Positions 1-5,041 of a stretch of DNA of 5,041 bases are shown piece by piece. The translations under genes and the position numbers were made by a program. The notes under the pieces are model-generated. The model was not told the DNA's origin. It did not search any database and worked only from the letters and a program-made list of their open reading frames with translations. The stretch comes from Legionella genomosp. 1 (lineage in GTDB: Bacteria > Pseudomonadota > Gammaproteobacteria > Legionellales > Legionellaceae). Position 1 is the first letter of the stretch. The number at the start of each line of letters is the position of its first letter. The stretch covers positions 1 through 5,041 of the forward strand of contig CAMAYA010000101.1 of the NCBI GenBank assembly GCA_945862275.1, read 5' to 3'.

Positions 1-1
1 C

Positions 2-466
2 GATACCCAACGCATCTACCGCGCGCTAGAAGTGCATGCCATAACCGGCCAATCGCTGTCAGCTTGCCTAGGGACTGGAACGCGTCCAGCAGCCTATCAA
101 TTTATTCATTTCATGCTGCTGCCTGCAAACCGTGCCTGGCTGCATGCACGCATTGAGCAGCGTTTTATGCAGATGTTAGCAGAAGGGCTGATTGATGAAG
201 TGGTGAGTTTATTGCAACAATGGCCGCAGCTCACCGCCTCGCATTCCGCGATGCGATGTGTGGGATACCGGCAAGCCTTTGAGTATTTGAATGGTGAGTA
301 TGATGATACCACGTTGTGCGCAAAAGGCACCGCGGCGACCCGCCAATTGGCGAAACGCCAGTTGACTTGGTTGCGCCATTGGCCGGATGGGCACCATTTT
401 GAGGCAGAAGATCCAGTCGTTGCGAGTAAGCTGATGGCGATGATGAGGCAATGCCTGGATTTATAA
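2..466 (+). CDS. miaA: tRNA dimethylallyltransferase MiaA, C-terminal half (5' end outside window)
   Basis: MiaA transfers a dimethylallyl group from DMAPP to N6 of adenosine 37 in tRNAs that read codons starting with U, the first step of the ms2i6A modification; it is cytoplasmic. The reading frame is open from base 2 with no start, so the N-terminal half (P-loop and catalytic region) is missing; 154 residues are visible against roughly 300-315 for the family. Seen in the sequence: an N-terminal DTQRIYRALEV stretch matching the family's (N/D)xQRxxRALEV block, then an insertion-like helical part, then the highly diagnostic MRCVGYRQAFEYL and TRQLAKRQLTWLR blocks of the C-terminal tRNA-binding region. 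It ends in a TAA that overlaps a palindrome. A GTG at 32 is internal and not a real start. The next gene is convergent dotB, whereas hfq follows miaA in many gammaproteobacteria. The product call is very secure. Confidence 0.95.
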   Translation, partial: DTQRIYRALEVHAITGQSLSACLGTGTRPAAYQFIHFMLLPANRAWLHARIEQRFMQMLAEGLIDEVVSLLQQWPQLTASHSAMRCVGYRQAFEYLNGEYDDTTLCAKGTAATRQLAKRQLTWLRHWPDGHHFEAEDPVVASKLMAMMRQCLDL

Positions 467-481
467 TACTATATATAGTAT
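466..481. terminator. Perfect 16-base AT-rich palindrome at the miaA stop; possible weak bidirectional terminator
   Basis: ATACTATATATAGTAT reads the same on both strands and begins at the last base of the miaA TAA. It lies between two convergent genes, where terminators are expected. As RNA it could form a stem of about six or seven base pairs with a very short loop, followed on the plus strand by a T-rich stretch (CATTTATT). The stem is almost all A-U, so it would be weak for a Rho-independent terminator. It could instead be a protein-binding dyad or a chance AT-rich palindrome. The palindrome is certain; the function is a guess. Confidence 0.35.
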
Positions 482-592
482 CATTTATTGAAACTCAGAG
501 TGGAAAATGGGTTCAACGTGTGCCACGACCGCTCCATTTGCTCAGTGGTTTAAACAGCCCACCAGGATGGAATAGAGGGTTGTAGGGGCGGG
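467..592. other. Convergent intergenic region between miaA and dotB
   Basis: These 126 bases separate the stop codons of miaA (+) and dotB (-). I see no convincing small gene. Besides the AT palindrome at its left end, it holds a nested imperfect dyad: AAATGG (505-510) pairs with CCATTT (534-539), and CGTG (517-520) pairs with CACG (524-527) around a TGC loop, with six unpaired bases between the arms on each side. It also has an 8-base palindrome GTTTAAAC at 548-555. No GC-rich hairpin followed by a T run is present for either strand, so the termination mechanism for the two converging transcripts is not clear. Confidence 0.6.
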
Positions 593-1717
593 TTATTGTT
601 GATATTCCTTAGTCCCCGCCATAATCAACTTATACACGCGCTCACTAATGATGCCCTCCTGAAATTTTTCCTTGGCATCCTGAGTCATTAATTGACCACG
701 TTGGCGAACAAGTTTACGGGTGTTGGTTGTGATTTCATTCGGGTTCCCATCGAGAAGCATGTCGCGTGTCTCTTCATCAAATACCAAATATTCGCGCAAC
801 GCGACGCGTTTGCCATCGACTGTTGGAACCAATTTTTGCCAAATACAAAGACGAATGGTTTCTAAGATATCAATGGTGCGGCCTAAGCGCTCTTCACCTG
901 AAAACGAGGTGACCAATCGACGCATGGTCTCGGCAACGCCTGAAGTGTGGAGCGTGGTGTAAACAGGATGGCCGGTAAGGGCTGCCTCTAATGTGGCGGC
1001 AATGGTTTCTGGATCACGGCACTCGCCGACCATGATGAGTCGTGGTTTACGTCGCAGCGCATTGCGTACCCCTTCAGCAAAACTAGGGAGATGACGTGGA
1101 ATTTCGGATTGACTGACCACGGCGGAAATGGTCTCAATTTCATCAAATACAAACTCAATCGGCGCCTCATAGGTTAATACCTTGCGATTGGAATCTTCCT
1201 TTTCAATCAGATCACGGATGATAGATGCCAATAACGTGGTTTTGCCTGATCCCGTTGAGCCGGTAATAAAAACGATGCCTTCTTGCGGTGCGATGGCATC
1301 CAGAATATTTTGCGGCAAATTCATTGTTTCTAGTTTTGGAGGTGTGGTCGGGATGGTCCGCATGGTTATCTGTATCCCATCATGCCCGTCAACCAGGCAT
1401 GATGTGGCGTTAATCCGATACCGAAAACGAACGCCACGATTGGGACGAAATTCATAATGCGTATCAATGTCTTTGCCAGACAGCAGTTGAGCGGTACCAT
1501 TTGGGCCATACATGCCATTGATCAAATCCCCAAGCTCGGTGTTGGATAATGAGCGGTTGGTGATTTTTAACAGCATGCCATACACCTCAACGAAAATGGG
1601 TGATCCGGTTTGAATGGTGATGTCTGATGCTTCTAGTTTTTGAGCGTGTTCGAGCATCTTATCCATAAATACGGGCGTGAACCGCGTGGGCTCGTCAGGC
1701 ATCAGATGGGTGTTCAA
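593..1717 (-). CDS. dotB: Dot/Icm type IVB secretion ATPase DotB
   Basis: DotB is the PilT/VirB11-like hexameric ATPase of the Dot/Icm system. It is cytoplasmic, is recruited to the inner-membrane side of the machine (to DotO in Legionella) and is needed for effector export. The protein is 374 residues, close to the 377 or so of Legionella DotB. Seen: an N-terminal PAS-like domain (about 10-125), Walker A GSTGSGKT (153-160), an Asp-box-like YEAPIEFVFDE (182-192), Walker B-like LIMVGECRD (226-234) and a His box around HPVYTTLH (249-256). The segments PNGTAQLLSGKDIDTHYEF and RTIPTTPPKL are typical of DotB rather than of pilus PilT. The start is TTG at 1717, chosen because GAGGAG sits nine bases upstream; the next in-frame ATG (1702) would leave that site too far away. 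It follows dotC by 15 bases. R64 TraJ is the conjugation counterpart. The dotC/dotD neighbours exclude a pilus retraction ATPase. Confidence 0.94.
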   Translation of the reverse strand: MNTHLMPDEPTRFTPVFMDKMLEHAQKLEASDITIQTGSPIFVEVYGMLLKITNRSLSNTELGDLINGMYGPNGTAQLLSGKDIDTHYEFRPNRGVRFRYRINATSCLVDGHDGIQITMRTIPTTPPKLETMNLPQNILDAIAPQEGIVFITGSTGSGKTTLLASIIRDLIEKEDSNRKVLTYEAPIEFVFDEIETISAVVSQSEIPRHLPSFAEGVRNALRRKPRLIMVGECRDPETIAATLEAALTGHPVYTTLHTSGVAETMRRLVTSFSGEERLGRTIDILETIRLCIWQKLVPTVDGKRVALREYLVFDEETRDMLLDGNPNEITTNTRKLVRQRGQLMTQDAKEKFQEGIISERVYKLIMAGTKEYQQ

Positions 1718-1726
1718 GGGATTTTT

Positions 1727-1732
1727 CTCCTC
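1727..1732 (-). promoter_or_regulatory. Shine-Dalgarno sequence for dotB
   Basis: GAGGAG on the minus strand starts immediately after the dotC TAA and ends nine bases before the TTG at 1717. It is the strongest ribosome-binding site seen in the window. It decides the dotB start and places it within reach of ribosomes finishing dotC, so translational coupling is plausible. Confidence 0.75.
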
Positions 1733-2650
1733 TTAGCCTGGTGCAATCATTGGTTGCCAGGTTCTGCTGGTGACGGTTATTTTAGCGGTTTTTATTTGCT
1801 GTTCCATGTTCCTAAATCGTTCCAATGCATCTTCATCTTTGGCCACAGCGGCACGCCATTCACTGCTATTGATGTTTAAAGCAGGCAACGCAGTAATACG
1901 TAACACGCGGTCATCAATGCGAATTTCGTCGCCATCTCCGGTTACGCCGAGCTCTGTGTTCGAAACGTATGGGGGGGACACCATGTTCATGGCCAATAAT
2001 TTACGGTAAAGAATCATGCCAGTAAAATCTTCTTTGATGCGTGCAATGCTTTCTTCTAGGATGGTATTGGCTTGTTCGACCCCGTTTTCCCACCCTTTTG
2101 CGACAAAAGCGCTCCATATCTCTTGTTCTTCTTTCGTCTTGGGCAATAAGGTAATATTGGGGGTCTCTGGCGCTTGGTAGTCCATCCATAAATATTGCCG
2201 CCAATCTGGAGGCGTGGTAATGAAATGGGCTTGTTTTGAAACTTTATAGGTGCGATCGGACACGCGAATCGTTTGTGTGTCGTCCACATTCAGAGTGTTT
2301 CGCCCCTCTAACAAGACAGGAGGCAAGACATTGTGCTCCAACACCAAGGCATTAAAATCATAAATGGTGTCTAAATTTCGTGTTTGTTTGACCAATGCGT
2401 CATCGATGTATTTTGCACGCCATGCAAGACCCGATTGGGCACCGACACTCAACGCGGTTTCTTTGATGGCCATTTCACGGATTCGTCCCGTTGTGGGCAT
2501 GTTTCTCGCGGTTTCTTTTTTCGTGTTCGACAGCGCTTGTAGCCCCGCAAGCGACGTTGTGTCGCCCACTTGATGCCGGTTTGTGGCGGCGCATGCGGCA
2601 AGGAGAAGTGCCATCATGGCCGTGAGTAAGTTACGAATATATATTTGCAT
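1733..2650 (-). CDS. dotC: Dot/Icm type IVB secretion outer-membrane lipoprotein DotC
   Basis: DotC is an outer-membrane lipoprotein of the Dot/Icm core complex; with DotD it is needed for DotH to reach the outer membrane in Legionella, and TraI of R64 is its counterpart. From the ATG at 2650 the protein is 305 residues, close to the 303 or so of Legionella DotC. The first 20 residues form a lipoprotein signal: one arginine, a hydrophobic stretch (LLTAMMALL) and a perfect lipobox LAAC with Cys20. The residue after Cys is Ala, compatible with export to the outer membrane. The rest is soluble and periplasmic, with a PPDWRQYLW segment mid-protein and a charged, helical C-terminal third. The frame stays open up to a TTG at 2761 and has another ATG at 2686, but those starts would put extra residues ahead of the signal peptide. 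No start has a good Shine-Dalgarno site. The chosen start overlaps the dotD end by 20 bases, suggesting coupled translation. Confidence 0.93.
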   Translation of the reverse strand: MQIYIRNLLTAMMALLLAACAATNRHQVGDTTSLAGLQALSNTKKETARNMPTTGRIREMAIKETALSVGAQSGLAWRAKYIDDALVKQTRNLDTIYDFNALVLEHNVLPPVLLEGRNTLNVDDTQTIRVSDRTYKVSKQAHFITTPPDWRQYLWMDYQAPETPNITLLPKTKEEQEIWSAFVAKGWENGVEQANTILEESIARIKEDFTGMILYRKLLAMNMVSPPYVSNTELGVTGDGDEIRIDDRVLRITALPALNINSSEWRAAVAKDEDALERFRNMEQQIKTAKITVTSRTWQPMIAPG

Positions 2651-3116
2651 AGCGTAATTCAACAACCTGGCTGTTAGGGTATACATGAATAGAGGCTTTT
2701 CTGCCCGCCTGATAATCAATATTACGTAATATTTCGGCCAAACTTTGATCATGAAGATCAAGGCTTATTAAAATGGGAACAGCAGGTACTTGCCCCAGAA
2801 CGCGCAAATGAAAATGCGCGGCATGAGCGATCCGACCGGTTAGTTCGGCAATAGGCCCGGACCAATCAACCGTCGCGCGTGCTTGTAAATTATATGCGTT
2901 AGGAATGGTTAATGTGTTGTCTTTGTTTGGCGGCAAGATGACTTTCTCAACGCGAGCCATGTCCATCATGGAATCGCTAACGGAATTGGCCGCTTCAGCC
3001 AATTTGATGGTGGCGTCATCGCTCGGATCATTCGTGGGTGGTTTCTTATAGTTTGTGGTGGCACATGCTGTTATCAGCGCTGATGCCAAGAAAAGCAGAA
3101 TAAGCTTATTGTTCAT
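2631..3116 (-). CDS. dotD: Dot/Icm type IVB secretion outer-membrane lipoprotein DotD
   Basis: DotD is a small outer-membrane lipoprotein of the Dot/Icm core complex. With DotC it supports DotH localisation, and its C-terminal domain in Legionella has a fold like the N0 domain of secretins; R64 TraH is the counterpart. At 161 residues it matches the family length (about 163). Seen: signal peptide MNNKLILLFLASALITAC with lipobox ITAC, Cys18 and Ala at +2. A low-complexity, polar and Pro/Asn/Asp-rich linker follows (about 20-70), then a globular domain (about 75-161) with VDWSGPIAELTGRIAHAAHF and a DQSLAEILRNIDYQAG segment. The latter resembles the 'transient complementary helix then strand' pattern of N0-type domains. 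The ATG at 3116 is the first residue of a well-formed lipoprotein signal, although no clear Shine-Dalgarno site precedes it. It is the first gene of the dotDCB set, 58 bases after rsmD. Confidence 0.92.
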   Translation of the reverse strand: MNNKLILLFLASALITACATTNYKKPPTNDPSDDATIKLAEAANSVSDSMMDMARVEKVILPPNKDNTLTIPNAYNLQARATVDWSGPIAELTGRIAHAAHFHLRVLGQVPAVPILISLDLHDQSLAEILRNIDYQAGRKASIHVYPNSQVVELRYANIYS

Positions 3117-3149
3117 CGATGATGCTTTTGGGCCATGAGTATTTCATTG

Positions 3150-3178
3150 ATTGAAACAGGAGCCAGCCTCCTTGTCAA
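3150..3178 (-). promoter_or_regulatory. Candidate sigma-70-type promoter ahead of dotD
   Basis: On the minus strand a perfect -35 box TTGACA (3178-3173) overlaps the rsmD stop codon. After a 17-base spacer comes TTCAAT (3155-3150), which matches four of six bases of TATAAT but lacks the important A at position 2. The spacing is ideal and transcription would begin about 25-30 bases before the dotD ATG. A 5-bp hairpin (AGGAG/CTCCT, loop GCTGG, 3158-3172) lies in the spacer. The -35 is convincing and the -10 is poor, so this is a candidate only; it would give the dot genes expression independent of the upstream housekeeping genes. Confidence 0.35.
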
Positions 3179-3726
3179 GGCATTCGTTTTCGATGCAGTG
3201 AATAAACGACAAGGCCTGCTTTTTTTGATTTAACCGGCTCCCAAATGCGCTCGTCCAGCGCCACCTCGACCGGCGTTTCGAGGTATAATAATCCACCCTC
3301 CACCAGCACAGGTGAATGAGCCAATGTTTCAATGCAGCTGAGTAAATGGCTTTGATCAAACGGAGGATCGACAAACACAATATCAAATTGTTCTTTCGTT
3401 TGTTGCATATACGCGCACGCATCCGCACAGGCCACTTTTATCTGAGGGGCATGGAATGCGGATGCGATTTTTTGAAGGTTGGCATGCGCTGCAGGCGCGC
3501 GTTCAATCAATACCACTTGACTCGCTCCGCGTGAAAAGGCTTCAAACCCTAATGCCCCGCTTCCTGCAAAGGCATCCAAACACCGTGCGCCGCGAATGGT
3601 TTGCATTAACCAGTTGAACAACGTTTCACGCACTCTATCCGGCGTTGGGCGTAGTCCATCGATATCAGGAAAGGAGAGTTTTTTACCCCGATATTGACCG
3701 CCAATGATTCGAATGGTTTGTCTCAT
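3175..3726 (-). CDS. rsmD: 16S rRNA (guanine-966-N2)-methyltransferase RsmD
   Basis: RsmD uses S-adenosylmethionine to methylate N2 of G966 in 16S rRNA, acting on the assembled small subunit or a late precursor. The 183-residue protein is a little shorter than E. coli RsmD (198). Seen: RIIGGQYRGKKL at 6-17, the family signature RPTPDRVRETLFNWL at 26-40, the SAM-binding motif I LDAFAGSGALGFEA at 50-63, an acidic ribose-binding position in VLIER (72-76), and the catalytic FVDPPF (118-123), the NPPY-type motif of N2-guanine and N6-adenine methylases. The start ATG overlaps the stop of the upstream M16 gene as ATGA, and a weak GGTAGG lies six bases before it, so translation is probably coupled. 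An M16 peptidase gene beside rsmD is a familiar gammaproteobacterial arrangement. Nothing looks truncated. Confidence 0.95.
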   Translation of the reverse strand: MRQTIRIIGGQYRGKKLSFPDIDGLRPTPDRVRETLFNWLMQTIRGARCLDAFAGSGALGFEAFSRGASQVVLIERAPAAHANLQKIASAFHAPQIKVACADACAYMQQTKEQFDIVFVDPPFDQSHLLSCIETLAHSPVLVEGGLLYLETPVEVALDERIWEPVKSKKAGLVVYSLHRKRMP

Positions 3727-5041
3727 GGCGCGCCTACCGTCACTTGTAGAAAGGCTTTCGGGTTGATTTGGTGCTGAAAGGCTTGCTGGATATCCGTTCG
3801 TTGAACGGCATTAATGTGGGCGATGTAGGTGCTTAAGAAATCCTTTGGTAATCGATAAAACGCTATTTTTAACAGCATGTCTGCCATGCTGCGATTACTG
3901 GACAACGAGAGCGGGAAGCTACCGGTTAAATATTGTTTGGCCGCAGTCAGTTCTTCCTCTGTGGGACCTGACTGGATAAACGACGCGAGTGCTTCACGTG
4001 TAACATCCAATGCAGATTTCGTCTGATTATTTTTGGTTGAGAATGCAATCATAAACGGCCCATTTCCAGGCATGGGAGCAAATTGGCTATTTACACCGTA
4101 GGTTAATCCTCGCTTTTCGCGTAACTCTTTTGCCAGTCGTGACACCAGTGAACCGCCTCCTAGAATGTAATTGCCCACTTGGAGTGGAAAATACTGTTTG
4201 TTTTGATGGGTTATTCCTAGCAGGCCGAGACACACCACCGTTTGGGAGGCAGGATGTGGAACCTCAATGGTTAATTCGCCCGCGAGCGGCTTGGCTAAGG
4301 GAATGCTGGCTGCTGGCCGTCCTTGGGGTAAGTCATGCGTTAGCTTGTCCGCGATTTGATGCGCGAGGCTTGAGTCAATGGCCCCTACAAGAACGATCAC
4401 CGCATTGCGGCTAACCACGTATTGCCGATAGAAATGGCGTACATCTTCAATCCTAAGCGCATTGACTGACCCTTCGCTGCCATTGATGGCATGTGCGTAG
4501 GGGTGCGAGCCATAAAGGGCTTGATAAAAGGTATTTTGTGCGATGGTGTCAGGTACGTCCAGGTCTTGTCGAATCGACATGAGTTGTTGATTTTTCTCGC
4601 GCAAAAAAGCATCTACTGGGAAGTCAGGGTGGTTTATGAGCAAAGCAAACATCGCTGTTGCTTGTTTGAGTGCATCCGGGCGAGTCAGTGTGCGAAGTTT
4701 GATCGCCATCATGTCCTGAGAGCTAGCGCCTCCATATTGAGCGCCAATTTCCGCAAATTTATCAGCAACAGCGCCCGCATCTAGGCCTGCGTTGCCTTGA
4801 TCTAATAAGCGCGTGGTCAACGCACTCAGGCCCCATTTTTGACCATCATAGGCAGAACCTGCGGCAAACGCGATGCTGACATCCAGCATGGGGACTTCAG
4901 GTGCGGGATAAAAAATGACGCGTGAGCCATTGGCTGTTTCCCACGTTTGAGGTTCAAGTGACGAGACAGCAAAGGCCGGCGTGAGTATGAAAAAAAATAC
5001 AGCCATCAGCGTGCGGTGTTTGTTTACATTTCTATTTATCA
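3723..5041 (-). CDS. Secreted M16-family peptidase homologue, zinc motif missing (probably inactive subunit); start just beyond window edge
   Basis: This belongs to the pitrilysin/processing-peptidase family M16, two-repeat bacterial type of about 430-440 residues. Numbering from the ATG at 5006 (427 residues), the first repeat includes GLSALTTRLLDQG at 59-71, where active members carry HxxEH in a GxxHxxEH context. Here H, E and H are replaced by A, T and R, so zinc cannot be bound in the usual way. The M16 GSHPYA segment is at 166-171, and the C-terminal repeat keeps the GGGSLVSRLAKELREKRGLTY block (283-303), including the Arg and Tyr that contact substrate. Such proteins act as the non-catalytic half of a heterodimer with a zinc-bearing M16 partner, usually the adjacent gene, here expected beyond 5041. 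A start at 5006 gives a signal peptide without basic residues and no ribosome site. The frame remains open to the edge, adding INRNVNKHRTL before MAVFFFILTPAFA, a normal secretion signal, and the edge bases fit a start codon at 5042-5040. The protein is therefore probably periplasmic and about 439 residues. Confidence 0.88.
   Translation of the reverse strand, partial: INRNVNKHRTLMAVFFFILTPAFAVSSLEPQTWETANGSRVIFYPAPEVPMLDVSIAFAAGSAYDGQKWGLSALTTRLLDQGNAGLDAGAVADKFAEIGAQYGGASSQDMMAIKLRTLTRPDALKQATAMFALLINHPDFPVDAFLREKNQQLMSIRQDLDVPDTIAQNTFYQALYGSHPYAHAINGSEGSVNALRIEDVRHFYRQYVVSRNAVIVLVGAIDSSLAHQIADKLTHDLPQGRPAASIPLAKPLAGELTIEVPHPASQTVVCLGLLGITHQNKQYFPLQVGNYILGGGSLVSRLAKELREKRGLTYGVNSQFAPMPGNGPFMIAFSTKNNQTKSALDVTREALASFIQSGPTEEELTAAKQYLTGSFPLSLSSNRSMADMLLKIAFYRLPKDFLSTYIAHINAVQRTDIQQAFQHQINPKAFLQVTVGAP

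Noticed and set aside
106..451. Minus-strand open frames opposite miaA
   Set aside because: They are antisense to a clearly conserved MiaA coding frame, have no recognisable motifs and no ribosome site; they are shadows.
548..555. 8-base palindrome GTTTAAAC
   Set aside because: A short isolated palindrome (also a restriction site) with no supporting context.
1182..1457. Plus-strand frames opposite dotB (including 720-962 and 1182-1457)
   Set aside because: Compositional shadows of the conserved ATPase frame, with no family features.
593..1717. Type IV pilus retraction ATPase PilT as an alternative identity for dotB
   Set aside because: Same superfamily, but the neighbours dotC and dotD and the DotB-like N-terminal segments point to the T4BSS; no pilus genes are nearby.
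2745..2761. Inverted repeat TTGATC/GATCAA with a 5-base loop near the TTG at 2761
   Set aside because: It lies inside conserved dotD coding sequence, has a weak stem, no T run and no clear role; most likely chance.
593..3116. IncI-type conjugation transfer genes (traHIJ) on a plasmid or integrated element
   Set aside because: Gene order is the same, but the protein segments resemble DotB/DotC/DotD more closely and the flanks are chromosomal housekeeping genes with no plasmid or integrative features in view.
3158..3172. AGGAG/CTCCT hairpin after rsmD as a Rho-independent terminator
   Set aside because: The stem is only five base pairs and is followed by TGTTTCAATC rather than a T run, so it is too weak to call a terminator; it is mentioned only as part of the candidate promoter region.
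1..5041. CRISPR arrays, tRNA/rRNA genes, insertion sequences, riboswitches
   Set aside because: I looked for regularly spaced repeats, clover-leaf motifs, terminal inverted repeats with a transposase, and long structured leaders, and saw none; nearly all of the window is protein-coding.

Overview
The window looks like chromosomal DNA from an intracellular gammaproteobacterium, most likely of the order Legionellales (Legionella/Coxiella relatives). The main reason is an adjacent dotD-dotC-dotB set, a diagnostic part of the Dot/Icm type IVB secretion system (T4BSS), lying among ordinary gammaproteobacterial housekeeping genes (miaA, rsmD, an M16 peptidase homologue). Base composition looks moderate and even across the window by eye. 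I see no insertion sequence, integrase, tRNA or CRISPR. The species cannot be named from sequence alone.

Layout. Bases 2-466 (+) carry the C-terminal half of MiaA, the tRNA A37 dimethylallyltransferase, cut by the left edge. A 126-base convergent gap follows, starting with a perfect 16-base AT-rich palindrome at the miaA stop. Everything from 593 to the right edge is on the minus strand. In transcription order it reads: a secreted M16-family peptidase homologue without the zinc motif (5041 to 3723), rsmD (3726 to 3175), dotD (3116 to 2631), dotC (2650 to 1733) and dotB (1717 to 593). The M16 stop and rsmD start share an ATGA overlap. A 58-base gap with a possible sigma-70-type promoter separates rsmD from dotD. 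dotD and dotC overlap by 20 bases, and dotC and dotB are 15 bases apart with a strong Shine-Dalgarno sequence between them.

How the genes work together. DotD and DotC are small outer-membrane lipoproteins that, in Legionella, help the DotH protein reach and assemble in the outer-membrane core complex. DotB is the cytoplasmic PilT/VirB11-like hexameric ATPase that powers the inner-membrane side. The same order occurs as traH-traI-traJ in IncI (R64-type) conjugation systems, so this is an ancestral T4BSS module. The M16 homologue probably pairs with a zinc-bearing partner encoded just beyond the right edge. RsmD methylates 16S rRNA. The tight spacing allows transcription of all five minus-strand genes together, with possible extra initiation ahead of dotD.

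I found no wholly new system. The points most worth following are the housekeeping context of the dot genes, the pseudo-enzyme M16 protein, the missing hfq after miaA, the convergent-gap palindrome and the start-site questions.
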